Notes: a model not told the origin generated them from the sequence alone. A DNA stretch of 52,772 bases from an uncultured Alphaproteobacteria bacterium (GCA_902521315.1 CABYRH010000006.1:55001-107772), one strand, 5' to 3'; positions 24,937 through 34,370 are shown, counted from the first letter of the stretch. Program-made: numbers and translations.

Positions 24937-25827
24937 ATGAATTTCAAATTAAATAAAAAATTAATACTTGGAGGTGCTCAGATTGGAACTAATTATGGTA
25001 TTTCAAATAATAAAACTCAAACTATATCAAATTCTAAGAAATTAATTGACTTATGTGAAACAAATAATATCAAAATCATAGATACAGCAATTGAGTATAA
25101 AACCCCTAATAAAATTATAAATTATATTGGTTTAAAAAAAAATTTTAAAATTATTTCAAAAATACCTCATCTCAAAAAAAGTCAATCAATAAAAAAATAT
25201 ATTAAAGAATTAGATAATAAAATTTATAGTAATCTACTTAAATATAATAAAAAAAAGTTTGAAGCTTTACTTGTTCATAACTCTAGAGATATACAAAAAA
25301 AAAATGGTTATTTAATTTATAACAAAATTTTAGATTATAAAAAAAATAATTTAACTAAAAAAATTGGTATATCAGTTTATGATAAAAACTCTTGCCTTGA
25401 TATTTTAAATAAGTATGATTTTGATATTGTACAATTGCCAATAAATATTTTTAATCATTCTTTTTTAGTCGAAAAATTTTTAAATAAAATGAAAAGCAAA
25501 AATATTGAAATACATGCGAGAAGTATATTTTTTCAAGGTTTAATATTTATAAATCCAGAGAATTTAAACCCTTATTTCAATAAGGTGAAAAACAAATTCT
25601 TTGATTTTCATCAAGATTGTAATTACGATAGAATTGAAAAGATAAATCAATGCATTAAATTTTTAGATAATATTCCACAAATTGACAAATATATAATTGG
25701 TTTTAATAATGACATTCATTTGAATGAATTTTTAAATATTAAACCTAAAAAATATAATTTATTGAATTTTAAAAAATATATGATTAAAGAAAAAAAATTT
25801 ACAAATCCCTCTCAATGGAAAATTTAA
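24937..25827 (+). CDS. Aldo/keto reductase-like protein
   Basis: A 296-residue TIM-barrel protein resembling aldo/keto reductases of the kind found beside pse and other surface-sugar genes. It starts ILGGAQIGTNYGI near 10-22 and has IIDTAIEYKTPNK around 48-60, where the usual DTAxxYG carries the catalytic aspartate and tyrosine; both are present, with glutamate-tyrosine-lysine following. LLVHNSRD stands for the catalytic-histidine strand, and KKIGISVYD and QLPINIFNH fit the barrel. It may reduce a keto sugar or act in nonulosonate modification; no substrate can be named. A run of ten A at 25295-25304 lies in frame. Confidence 0.72.
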   Translation: MNFKLNKKLILGGAQIGTNYGISNNKTQTISNSKKLIDLCETNNIKIIDTAIEYKTPNKIINYIGLKKNFKIISKIPHLKKSQSIKKYIKELDNKIYSNLLKYNKKKFEALLVHNSRDIQKKNGYLIYNKILDYKKNNLTKKIGISVYDKNSCLDILNKYDFDIVQLPINIFNHSFLVEKFLNKMKSKNIEIHARSIFFQGLIFINPENLNPYFNKVKNKFFDFHQDCNYDRIEKINQCIKFLDNIPQIDKYIIGFNNDIHLNEFLNIKPKKYNLLNFKKYMIKEKKFTNPSQWKI

Positions 25828-27617
25828 ATTACATAAAAGATAATAGCATAGTAATATGTGACTCAGTCGATGAAACTCAATCAATATTAAATTTAAAATT
25901 AAAAAATATAAAAATTTTTACTTCATCACCAGCAGTTATATTGAAATTTAAATCTATGACAAATATTCATTATATTGAGTCAAAATGGAATAATTATAAA
26001 ATTAGGGAATTTCAAAAAGATATGAAAAAAGTATCTTCTGAAATTATTTTACTTTTGAAAAATAATCGTAATTTTGAAAAAGAAGATATTTTAGCAATCT
26101 GTCAATTTATATGGCTTTTCCAAAGAAAGATTTATAAATATTCATGTATTGATGATGAAGTTTTAAGAGAAAATGTTTATTGTATTAAACATAAAGCAAA
26201 AGTTAATACTTTTGGGGACTACATAAATTTTGATTGGAAATCTCTTTTTGAGAATTATTTTTTTACAGAATTAGAGAGAGATTTTAATGATTCTAGTTGG
26301 GACAACTATAATTTAAATAAAACAGGATATATTAGAAGACTAAAAATTGCAGGTTTGGAATCTGTTTTGTATAGACTGATTATCAAATTTTGTAAAATTA
26401 CTTCAAATATTTTAAAATTTAAGAAAAATATTTTTATAATTAGTGACAACCCTCTTATTATTCAAAACTCTATAAAATTCTTTTTTAAAGGTTACAGTTT
26501 GGTAATCTTAAAAGATTATAATAAAAAAAATAAAATAGATTATGATATTTCAAAAATACCTGAAGAAGTATTTAAGATTTTGGAAAATCATATTAGTAAA
26601 TATTCAAAACCAAAAATTTCAAAAATAATACTATCTATTTTTAAAAATAATATTACTAAATATATGGAAGAGCATGAAACTAGGATAGAATATTTTAAAA
26701 ATTACTTCAATAATTTTAGTAAATGTAAAAATCTAATTTTTAATGGAACTGTATCTAGTTTATTCGTAAATTCTGTAAGCAAAGCTGCCAGACAGTTAAA
26801 TATACCTGTTTATTCGTTTCAGCATGGAGTTACACTCGAAATTGTAGAACATTATTATGATTCTTCAATTAGACATGAAGCGATTAACTCAAATATATAT
26901 TTTTCATACAACGACGCAGCCAATAATGTCGTTGACCAGCTAGAATTTAAACCAAATAAATCAATTATAATTGGCTCTTCAAATAGACACAAAAGAATAG
27001 AACATTCAAAAACAAATTTAAATAAAAAGAGAGTGTTATACGTTTCAACTAATCTTTACAAAGGTAATTTAGGTTTTTTTTATAGTTATATTCATGATTT
27101 AGATCAATGTAAGAATGAAATATTTATTTTAGAAAATATTTTAAACAATATAAAATCTGAAGTTGTTTACAAAACTTATCCGGAAATTAATAGAAGATAT
27201 GTAGATACTGATCCAGCAATTTTAAAATCAAAAAAATTTAACAATATAAAATTACTGCAAGAAAAGATCGATATAAGATATATAATTAAAAATTATAATA
27301 TTATTATAAGCTCTGGTGCTACATCAACATTAAGTTGGTTGTTAATGTCGAATCTACCTTTAATATTTATTAATAATAAAAATAGATTACCTTTTAATCC
27401 CAAGTTAAAAGAAACATTTAAAGATTGCTTATTTTATTTCGAAATTGATGAAATTGATATTTCAAAAAAAATTAAAAATTTGTTAGATAAGCAAATCGAC
27501 GAAATATTACATTTGTGGAATATGAAAAAACAAAAAAGAGATTTATTTATAAAAAAATATATTTTTTCAGAAAATAATAAAAAGTTGTATAATGTATTAT
27601 CACATGAATCTCTGTAA
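25815..27617 (+). CDS. Surface-carbohydrate biosynthesis protein, predicted GT-B-like transferase
   Basis: A 600-residue protein I cannot place precisely. The C-terminal half looks like a GT-B/capsule-type transferase: FNGTVSSLFVNSV, then VYSFQHGVTLEIVEHY at about 334-349, then IIIGSSNRHKR, and a nucleotide-site-like IISSGATSTLSWLLMSNLPLIF near 510. The HGV after the first half and the SGATS...LxxxxPxIF segment have counterparts in CDP-glycerol- and Kdo-type capsule transferases and in the proteins at 29050 and 30488. The N-terminal 200 residues are lysine-rich with no recognised domain. It overlaps the reductase gene by 13 bases and is followed by the largest gap in the window. Confidence 0.6.
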   Translation: MENLNYIKDNSIVICDSVDETQSILNLKLKNIKIFTSSPAVILKFKSMTNIHYIESKWNNYKIREFQKDMKKVSSEIILLLKNNRNFEKEDILAICQFIWLFQRKIYKYSCIDDEVLRENVYCIKHKAKVNTFGDYINFDWKSLFENYFFTELERDFNDSSWDNYNLNKTGYIRRLKIAGLESVLYRLIIKFCKITSNILKFKKNIFIISDNPLIIQNSIKFFFKGYSLVILKDYNKKNKIDYDISKIPEEVFKILENHISKYSKPKISKIILSIFKNNITKYMEEHETRIEYFKNYFNNFSKCKNLIFNGTVSSLFVNSVSKAARQLNIPVYSFQHGVTLEIVEHYYDSSIRHEAINSNIYFSYNDAANNVVDQLEFKPNKSIIIGSSNRHKRIEHSKTNLNKKRVLYVSTNLYKGNLGFFYSYIHDLDQCKNEIFILENILNNIKSEVVYKTYPEINRRYVDTDPAILKSKKFNNIKLLQEKIDIRYIIKNYNIIISSGATSTLSWLLMSNLPLIFINNKNRLPFNPKLKETFKDCLFYFEIDEIDISKKIKNLLDKQIDEILHLWNMKKQKRDLFIKKYIFSENNKKLYNVLSHESL

Positions 27618-27761
27618 TAATAATATTAAATATATTTTATCTGATTTTTTTTTATTACTATCACATGACCCTGTTTAACTCATAATTAATAAATTAGCCA
27701 AATTCACGATATTTTATTGAATAACTAGAAAAAAATAGATATCAAATGACTCAATTTCTTA

Positions 27762-27790
27762 TTCAAAATTTAAAAAAAAATAACTAAAAT
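27762..27790 (+). promoter_or_regulatory. Candidate sigma-70-type promoter in the largest intergenic gap
   Basis: The 212-base gap 27618-27829 is the longest non-coding stretch here. TTCAAA at 27762-27767, 17 bases, then TAAAAT at 27785-27790 gives nine of twelve matches to the -35/-10 consensus and would start transcription about 35 bases before the ATG at 27830. A second weaker pair is TTGAAT at 27717 with TATCAA at 27740. The rest of the gap shows no small gene, strong hairpin or repeat that I can see. Low specificity at this base composition. Confidence 0.3.
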
Positions 27791-27829
27791 GTTATATTTA
27801 ATAAAAAAAAACTATAACGGGCAATTATA

Positions 27830-29050
27830 ATGATTGATAGAGGTTTTACTAGTTTTCAAGAAATTTATAGATTAGCTAAAAATAAGAAAATAGTATTTTT
27901 TGGTGCAGGAAGTGTTGCTAAAAAAACAAAAAGAAAATTAATTGATTTCAAATTATCAATCATACTTGATAATAACCCCAATGATTGGGGTGGTGAAAGT
28001 ATGGGTTTAAAAATATTAAATCCAAATTTTATTAAATCAAATGAGTTTAATAAAAATAATTATTTTATTATTATTTGTACTACATCTTTTATATCCGTTT
28101 CAAATCAACTTACTAATTATGGTTTAATTTCAGGTAAAAATTTTATAGTCAGCCCATTAATGAATGATTTAAGGATTATTTATGATTTAGAGAGTATTAA
28201 TAAAAAAATATTATTTACAAGCGGTTTGCCAGCAGAAAATTCAAAAGAATATGGAGGCGGTATTTATGAGCTTGACATAAAAAAAGATAAATGGAAATAC
28301 AAAAAAATTTACAGTGGTACTTGTTACGGTGTAATTAAAAATAAAAATAAATATATAGCTGTTGATGATAAAAAAGGTTTAATTTCTTTTGGAAAAAATT
28401 ATAAAATTACACAATCTCAAAAGTTTAAAATTGGTACCAGAGCTCACGGTATTGCATATTCAGATAAGTTTGAAAAATATTTTGTTGTTGCCAGTCTACT
28501 AGATAAAATATTAATATTTGACAAATCATTAAACTATTTAGACGAAATAAATATATCAAATAAATACGAAAAAAATAAAGAATTAGCACATCATTGTAAT
28601 GACATTTGTATTGTTGAAAATAGTTTGTACGTTTCAATGTTTTCTTATTCTGGAAATTTTACAAATGATATTTTTGATGGAGTAGTATTGGAAATAGATA
28701 TTGAGACTAAAGAAATTTTAAGACCTGTGATAAGCAACCTTTGGATGCCCCATAATATTTCTTATATTGGTGGTAATTTAACAGTTTTAGACTCTTTAAG
28801 AGGTGGTTTAAGACAAAATAATGCTCAAGAAATTGGAATCTTCCCCGGTTTCACAAGAGGCTTGGATTTTGATGGAACTTTTTTTTACATTGGTCAAAGT
28901 AGAAATAGAAATTTTAGTAAGACTTTTGGTGTTTCTAAAAATATTTCAATAGATACTTCAATAATAATATTCGACCCAATTACAAAAGTATCACGTAGTA
29001 TTTTTTTACCATCAAAATTATCAGAAATACATAGTATTTTACTAATATAA
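27830..29050 (+). CDS. Rossmann-like domain fused to a DUF4915/TIGR03032-like propeller
   Basis: Two parts in 406 residues. Residues about 18-115 form a nucleotide-binding-like domain, VVFFGAG-type (IVFFGAGSVAKK at 21-32) with IILDNNPNDWGG following, as in sugar-modifying PglD-like or methyltransferase-associated Rossmann domains. Residues about 125-406 look like a beta-propeller close to DUF4915: AHHCNDICIVENSLYVS, WMPHNISYIGGNLTVLDS and GFTRGLDFDGTFFYIGQS each correspond in style to blocks of that family. No signal peptide. Function is unknown; the propeller may bind a glycan intermediate. It follows the largest gap, so it probably opens a transcription unit, and its stop overlaps the next start by one base. 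Confidence 0.65.
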   Translation: MIDRGFTSFQEIYRLAKNKKIVFFGAGSVAKKTKRKLIDFKLSIILDNNPNDWGGESMGLKILNPNFIKSNEFNKNNYFIIICTTSFISVSNQLTNYGLISGKNFIVSPLMNDLRIIYDLESINKKILFTSGLPAENSKEYGGGIYELDIKKDKWKYKKIYSGTCYGVIKNKNKYIAVDDKKGLISFGKNYKITQSQKFKIGTRAHGIAYSDKFEKYFVVASLLDKILIFDKSLNYLDEINISNKYEKNKELAHHCNDICIVENSLYVSMFSYSGNFTNDIFDGVVLEIDIETKEILRPVISNLWMPHNISYIGGNLTVLDSLRGGLRQNNAQEIGIFPGFTRGLDFDGTFFYIGQSRNRNFSKTFGVSKNISIDTSIIIFDPITKVSRSIFLPSKLSEIHSILLI

Positions 29051-30483
29051 TGAACGTAAAAAAAAATTTTGTAGTTTACATCTCTACTGAGCACAAAGCA
29101 CTTCTTGTATCAATGTGTGAAATTCTTGAAAAAAAATATAACTGCAATGTTATCATAATTGCAAGAGATAAATATGTAAAAAAATTTATATCAAAATTTA
29201 GAGAATTTAAGGATACTGATATTGTATTTAATGATTACAAAATAAGTATTGATGAAAATGACATAATAAAAAAATCTTCATTTATTGAAAAAAAATATAA
29301 TTTTAATTTTGCTATGGCAATATTTGAGGACAGAGGTTTGGGTCAAGGTTATCTTTTCAATGTGAGTAGGCATCCACATATAGGAAAATCAATGTGGTCA
29401 CACGAAAAAAAAATAAAATTTATTCTAGAAGATTTTTTAAAATTTGAAAAAATCCTTCAAGATTCAGATGTTTACATAGGAAGATGGGCAAATAAGTTAG
29501 TTTCATCAATTATGGATTATAATAATAAAAAATATTTTTGTTTGGCTAGTGTTAGATTAGGAGATAGAAGATTTTGGAGTGATGATAATTATATAACTAG
29601 TTCAATCTTAATAGAAAATATTAAAAAAATAAAATCTCAAGATTTATCTAATTATAAAGAGATTGATTATAAGGTCGATAAATTTACAAAAAAAGCTAAT
29701 ACAAATCTAAAATTTAATTATATTTCTTCATTCAAAGAATTTTTAAAAATATTTTATAAAAACACTAAAAGTTTAATAAGAAGAAATTATAAAAAAGACT
29801 CTTATGGATATTTAGGTTGGGCTAAACCAGCCTTCAGAAGAGTTAATAATTATAGATTTATTAAAAAAATAGGAAAGAAACCTAAAGATTTAAAAAAATA
29901 TGATATTGTTTATCTAACTCTACATTTAGAGCCAGAAGTTTCTACTTTAGCCTTTACACCAGAATTTAATAATTCAATGGAAATAATTGCAAATATATCT
30001 AAGTGCATTCCCACCTCATCTGTTCTTGTTGTTAAAGAGCACATTCACAGTTATGGTGTAAGATCTAAGTCATATTATAACCTAATAAATAAAATTGGGA
30101 ATGTTTTTTGGTCATACCCGGATATTGATTCTTTTGAATGGTTAAGAAATTCAAAAGTCATAGTATCAATGACAGGAACTGTTGGTTTTGAAGCTGTTTA
30201 TTTTAAAAAACCAGTAATATCTTTTGGTAAGCATCAATTAATTAATCATCTTGATACGGTATTTTATTGTAACAATTATTTTGACTGCAAAAATGCTATA
30301 AAAAAGATATATGAAAATTCTTTAAATGATAAAAATTTTGAACATTCTAAAAAAGTACTTTCAAAAACTCAATATGAAAACTCCTTTGATCTTGATGGTC
30401 ATGCAGAGACAAAAAATTCTTCAGAATTAGTTTTAGACATTGCAAAAAAAGCTTTAGAAAATTTATTTAAAAATTTTTTTTAA
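29050..30483 (+). CDS. Capsule polysaccharide biosynthesis-type (KpsC/KpsS-like GT-B) transferase
   Basis: A 477-residue cytoplasmic protein resembling the capsular polysaccharide synthesis family. The C-terminal half carries IVYLTLHLEPEVST at about 297-310, VLVVKEHIHSYGVRS around 336, and VSMTGTVGFEAVYFKKPVISFG near 377-398, matching the H-P-E and the S/T-G-T-x-x-x-E-A blocks expected in KpsS/KpsC-like GT-B folds that use CMP-Kdo or similar activated acids. A CMP-sugar synthetase gene lies 2.4 kb downstream, so a nonulosonate transferase is plausible. The N-terminal half lacks recognised motifs. One-base overlap with the upstream gene, four-base gap to the next. Confidence 0.72.
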   Translation: MNVKKNFVVYISTEHKALLVSMCEILEKKYNCNVIIIARDKYVKKFISKFREFKDTDIVFNDYKISIDENDIIKKSSFIEKKYNFNFAMAIFEDRGLGQGYLFNVSRHPHIGKSMWSHEKKIKFILEDFLKFEKILQDSDVYIGRWANKLVSSIMDYNNKKYFCLASVRLGDRRFWSDDNYITSSILIENIKKIKSQDLSNYKEIDYKVDKFTKKANTNLKFNYISSFKEFLKIFYKNTKSLIRRNYKKDSYGYLGWAKPAFRRVNNYRFIKKIGKKPKDLKKYDIVYLTLHLEPEVSTLAFTPEFNNSMEIIANISKCIPTSSVLVVKEHIHSYGVRSKSYYNLINKIGNVFWSYPDIDSFEWLRNSKVIVSMTGTVGFEAVYFKKPVISFGKHQLINHLDTVFYCNNYFDCKNAIKKIYENSLNDKNFEHSKKVLSKTQYENSFDLDGHAETKNSSELVLDIAKKALENLFKNFF

Positions 30484-30487
30484 AAGA

Positions 30488-31774
30488 ATGAAGAATTATT
30501 TATTTATAGTTAGAGCTTTTAATGATGTTGATCATTTTACACCAATAATAAGTAAGTTATTAGAATTAAACAAAGTTAATGTTTATTTTTACTCTAGTAC
30601 ACCGATTGAATTTCATAAAAATGATGATAATATTAAATTTTTAAAAATAAACTATAATTTAGATTTAAAATATATCTACAATAATAATCAAAAAATAATT
30701 ATTTTACTTGAAAAAATCTATATTAAATTATGGTTTTTTTTCAAAAATAAAAATTTAAATCGCATTTTCAGTATCATAAAAAATAAAATATTTAGAATTA
30801 TTTACAAAATTATTTTAAATTATTATATAAAAAATGATCAGTGGATTAACAATCTTTTTAAGGAAACAAATCCTGATATCATTTTTTATGATTGGACTTC
30901 TCCAAATAAATTTCCTTATTCAAAAATTTCTTTAAAAGCAAAATCTATATCAATCCCATTGGTTTCATTGCCTCATGGATTAGGACCTTTTATTAATAAT
31001 AATATTGTTTCAGCAGAATATACTTTGAGAAGTAAAAAAAACAAAAAAAGAATAATGGAAAACACCATTAATGATATTTTTTTTGATTGGTATATTGTAC
31101 AAAATAATTTTTTAAAAAATAGATTAGAATTTGAAGGCTTAGATTCAGTAAAAAGTACTGACCAAATATTGGTATTAGGATCTCCTAGATATGAAAAAAA
31201 ATGGATTGAGACAAAGGTAAGGTTTCAAAAAAAATTTCAATTTATGAACAACAGTAAAGATATCAAAGTTGTAATATTTCCTAATAAATTGCAATACAAG
31301 GGTGATGTAGATTCTATAAAAAAAATAATAAGCCATTGCAGTAAATTAACCAAAAATATTGTCATCAAACCACATACAAGAGGAATGAAAATTGATTTCA
31401 TTTCTAATATAATCAAGCAAAACAATATAAAAGTTGTTTATGACTCTTATAATAGTTCACAATTGATTGAATGGTCAGATTTAAGTATTATGTGGGGTAC
31501 AAGTATTGGTTTGCATGCTTTATCATTAAATAAACCAATAATTGTTCCTATATTTGCTCAGTATGATCAAAAAACAATTTATGAGCATTTTTCTAAAGTA
31601 ATTATAGCAAAAGATGTTTATGAATTAGATAAAAAAATTAAAAATTTCAAAAAATATAAGTTAGAATTCAATAATGATTTAGGTATAAAAGAAATATTAA
31701 AAAATTCAGTATATTATAATAATCGTTCAAGTGTATTAGAGTATATAAACTTTTTTGAAAAAATTGTTAAATAA
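30488..31774 (+). CDS. Predicted GT-B transferase, first member of a paralogous pair
   Basis: A 428-residue protein of a family I cannot name. It shares block after block with the protein at 38395-39678: an N-terminal RAFNDVDHFTPII, FYDWTSPNKFPYSKI near 140, LPHGLGPF around 159, YIVQNNFLK, LGSPRYEKKWIE near 231, VIFPNKLQY, IKPHTRGMKI around 290, and MWGTSIGLHAL near 332. The central HG and C-terminal KPHTRG and WGTSIG blocks fit a CDP-glycerol-transferase/capsule GT-B fold. Likely a surface-sugar transferase; donor and acceptor unknown. Stop is one base before the radical SAM ATG. Confidence 0.65.
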   Translation: MKNYLFIVRAFNDVDHFTPIISKLLELNKVNVYFYSSTPIEFHKNDDNIKFLKINYNLDLKYIYNNNQKIIILLEKIYIKLWFFFKNKNLNRIFSIIKNKIFRIIYKIILNYYIKNDQWINNLFKETNPDIIFYDWTSPNKFPYSKISLKAKSISIPLVSLPHGLGPFINNNIVSAEYTLRSKKNKKRIMENTINDIFFDWYIVQNNFLKNRLEFEGLDSVKSTDQILVLGSPRYEKKWIETKVRFQKKFQFMNNSKDIKVVIFPNKLQYKGDVDSIKKIISHCSKLTKNIVIKPHTRGMKIDFISNIIKQNNIKVVYDSYNSSQLIEWSDLSIMWGTSIGLHALSLNKPIIVPIFAQYDQKTIYEHFSKVIIAKDVYELDKKIKNFKKYKLEFNNDLGIKEILKNSVYYNNRSSVLEYINFFEKIVK

Positions 31775-31775
31775 A

Positions 31776-32894
31776 ATGGATACAACTATTTATAAAAAAG
31801 CAAATAGTTTTAATAATTTTGTAAATAAATTTGATAGAAAAGATTTTGTTATAAAAAAAATTAAAAAATGTTGTGATCAATTTACTAATGATAAAATAAT
31901 CAATGCCATAAATATCGACCTTTTTTTTTCAGAAGATAAAAAAATTTTTACTTTAGATGATAATATTATTGAAGAGATTTATAGGTTAGATGATAAAGAT
32001 TTATATGATTATTTAAAATATAGATATTCTTATCAGGTTTTTCCTAAAAAAAAAATACTCTCGCAATATCCACCTACTATACAAATTGAAACAACTTCAA
32101 TATGTAATTATAGATGCATTTTTTGCTATCAAACTGATTTAAAATTTTCAAATAAAAAAAATGGATACATGGGTCAAATGAGTATGGAATTATTTAAAAA
32201 AATAATAGATGAGTTGTATGGAAAAATTCAATCAATAACTTTTGCCTCAAGAGGAGAGCCAACTTTAAATAAAAACTTTTCAGCAATGATGGAGTATACT
32301 AAAAATAAATTTCTAGCATCTAAATTAAATACAAATGGTTCTTCACTAAATAAAAAAAATATTGCTTCTATTTTAGATTCAAATATTCAAACTATAGTAT
32401 TTTCAATTGATGCTGCATCTGAAGATGATTATAGTTTTTACAGAGTGAATGGAAACTTTAAAAAAGTTCTAAATAATATTAAACTTTTTAATGAAATTAA
32501 GAAAACTGATTTTCCAAATTCTAAAATAATAACTAGAGTTTCTGGAGTGCAATATAGCAACAAGCAAGATTTTAATGAAATGGAAAAATTTTGGGGAAAT
32601 ATTGTAGATCAGGTTAGTTTTGTAAAATATGTTCCCTGGGAAAATGTATACACTTCAACAAAAAAAAATATGTCAGAAAGTTGCTCAGATTTATGGAGAA
32701 GAATGTTTATATGGTGGGATGGTAAAGTTGGAGCTTGTGATGTAGATTATATGACTAAGTTATTTGATCTTAATGTGAATTATCAATCTATTAAGTCTAT
32801 ATGGAATAGTCCTACGTACAATACAATTAGACATAAACATTTATCAAAAAAAAGAAATTGTTTAGAACCTTGTTCAAAGTGTGTTGTTATCTAA
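31776..32894 (+). CDS. Radical SAM/SPASM domain protein
   Basis: A 372-residue radical S-adenosylmethionine enzyme. The iron-sulfur triad is C110xxxC114xxC117 (CNYRCIFC), followed by FASRGEPTL at about 156-164 (the GGEP-equivalent) and LNTNGSSL. A C-terminal SPASM-like region has C303, C321, C362, C366 and C369, enough for one auxiliary cluster. Such enzymes do radical chemistry on peptides or, in sugar clusters, on sugar or cofactor substrates; here it is followed with no gap by a CMP-sugar synthetase and an SDR, so a carbohydrate substrate is likely. I use the ATG at 31776, one base after the upstream stop; an in-frame TTG at 31755 would be an overlapping, less likely start. An A10 run lies at 32046-32055. 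Confidence 0.85.
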   Translation: MDTTIYKKANSFNNFVNKFDRKDFVIKKIKKCCDQFTNDKIINAINIDLFFSEDKKIFTLDDNIIEEIYRLDDKDLYDYLKYRYSYQVFPKKKILSQYPPTIQIETTSICNYRCIFCYQTDLKFSNKKNGYMGQMSMELFKKIIDELYGKIQSITFASRGEPTLNKNFSAMMEYTKNKFLASKLNTNGSSLNKKNIASILDSNIQTIVFSIDAASEDDYSFYRVNGNFKKVLNNIKLFNEIKKTDFPNSKIITRVSGVQYSNKQDFNEMEKFWGNIVDQVSFVKYVPWENVYTSTKKNMSESCSDLWRRMFIWWDGKVGACDVDYMTKLFDLNVNYQSIKSIWNSPTYNTIRHKHLSKKRNCLEPCSKCVVI

Positions 32895-33614
32895 ATGATA
32901 TATTCAATTATTATTGGAAGAAAGGGCAGTAAAGGTTTTAAAAATAAAAATAATTTCTTAATAAATAATAAGCCAATTTGCTGGTATCCAATGAATGCTG
33001 CAAGTAAATCAAAAAAAATTACAGCAAACTTCGTTTCAACTGATGATAAAAAAATAAAGGAAGTTGCTAATAAATTTAAATTTAATATTATTAATAGACC
33101 AAATTATTTGGCAACTTCTGGAGCACTTGGAGATGATGTTTTTGTTCATGGATATAAAAAAATAAAAAAATTATACAGGGATATTAAATTTTTAGTTTTG
33201 TTGTTTTGCAATGCACCTACTGTTAATTCAAAAATGATTGATAAAGCAATAGATATGTTAAACCAAAATCCCAATGCAGACTCAGTTGTGTCAGTTAGTA
33301 AGTATAATATGTTTAGCCCTATTAGGGCAAGAAAATTAGATAAATTTGGATATTTAAAACCATATATTGATTTCAAATATCATCCCAATAAAAGAACATT
33401 AAATTGTGACAGAGATTCTCAAGGTGATGTTTGGTTTGCTGACGTAGCTCTTTCAGTTGTTAAAGCTAAAAATTTAGATAATATAGATGATGGTTTTTTA
33501 CCACAAAGATGGATGGGTAAAAAAATTTTGCCAATCTACAACAACGCAGGTCTTGATATAGATTTTGAATGGCAAGTGGGTCAATTAAAATGGTGGATAG
33601 ATAATAATGAATGA
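32895..33614 (+). CDS. CMP-nonulosonate synthetase-like cytidylyltransferase (NeuA/PseF/PtmB family)
   Basis: Activates a nine-carbon or related acid sugar with CTP. In 239 residues, the nucleotide loop IGRKGSKGFKNKN is at 7-19 (IPARxGSKGxxxKN in the family), followed by STDDKKI at 48-54 and LLFCNAPTVNSK near 102, and a late DIDFEWQV with the metal-site aspartates. The replacement of the family's usual A by G (IIGRKGSKG) at the loop is mild. It is the only NeuA-type gene in the window, so it is the candidate CMP-pseudaminate (PseF) or CMP-legionaminate (PtmB) synthetase. Starts directly after the radical SAM stop. Confidence 0.85.
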   Translation: MIYSIIIGRKGSKGFKNKNNFLINNKPICWYPMNAASKSKKITANFVSTDDKKIKEVANKFKFNIINRPNYLATSGALGDDVFVHGYKKIKKLYRDIKFLVLLFCNAPTVNSKMIDKAIDMLNQNPNADSVVSVSKYNMFSPIRARKLDKFGYLKPYIDFKYHPNKRTLNCDRDSQGDVWFADVALSVVKAKNLDNIDDGFLPQRWMGKKILPIYNNAGLDIDFEWQVGQLKWWIDNNE

Positions 33615-34353
33615 TGTAAATTTAAAAGGAATTGTTACTGGAGCTGGGAAAGGTATTGGATTCTCAACTTGTAAACTTTTTTTAGAAAAAAATTATAAAA
33701 TTATTGCAATCACAAGATCAAAATCAATTAAACTTAATAATCTAAAAAATAAATATAAGTCAAACTTAGAAATTTATTATGTAGACTTAACAAAATTTGA
33801 TGCTGTTTCCTCAATTTGTAAAGTGATATTTAAAAAAAATAAAAATATTAATTTCTTAGTTAATAATGCAGGAGTAAGGTTTAGAAAATCATTCGAAAGT
33901 ACAAGTCTAAACGATATTATGCATGTGTTTAATAACAACATACTAAGTCAATTAAACCTCACAAAAAATTATTTATTAAATATTAACAAACGAAAAAACA
34001 ATAGTATCGTCTTTATTAGTTCCATTGTTGGCCCAAAAGGTTTTAAAGATTTGTCAGTTTATGCAGCAACTAAAGGAGCTATTGAATCTTTCTCTAGATC
34101 TTTAGCAATAGAATATTCATCAAAAAAAATAAGAATAAATTGTATATCACCTGGTTTTATAAATACCAGTTATGCCAGTAATTTTAAAAGAAATAAAAAA
34201 AAATTGTATAATTGGACTATTGAGAAAACTCCAATGAATAGATGGGGTGAGTCAAATGAAATTGCTAATGTAATCGATTTTTTAGTTTCAAATAAAAGCA
34301 GTTATATTACTGGTGAGAATATTTTTGTTGATGGAGGATGGGTAGCTAGTTGA
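33607..34353 (+). CDS. Short-chain dehydrogenase/reductase, PtmA-like
   Basis: Classical SDR of 248 residues: TGAGKGIG at 11-18, NNAG at 86-89, S138/S139 in ISSIVG, Y152 and K156 in VYAATKGAIE, and the C-terminal ITGENIFVDGGW. All catalytic positions are present, so an active NAD(P)-dependent oxidoreductase is expected. Its pairing with a NeuA/PtmB-like gene (start overlaps by eight bases) is the arrangement of ptmA-ptmB in Campylobacter flagellin glycosylation loci, where PtmA belongs to legionaminic acid synthesis. The gene could equally be an acyl-carrier or polyol reductase; the substrate is inference from neighbours. Confidence 0.82.
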   Translation: MNDVNLKGIVTGAGKGIGFSTCKLFLEKNYKIIAITRSKSIKLNNLKNKYKSNLEIYYVDLTKFDAVSSICKVIFKKNKNINFLVNNAGVRFRKSFESTSLNDIMHVFNNNILSQLNLTKNYLLNINKRKNNSIVFISSIVGPKGFKDLSVYAATKGAIESFSRSLAIEYSSKKIRINCISPGFINTSYASNFKRNKKKLYNWTIEKTPMNRWGESNEIANVIDFLVSNKSSYITGENIFVDGGWVAS

Positions 34354-34370
34354 ATAATAAAAACTATTTT

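Noticed and set aside
31755..31775. TTG start for the radical SAM gene
   Set aside because: It would overlap the upstream gene by 20 bases, and a regular ATG one base after that stop is available in the same frame.
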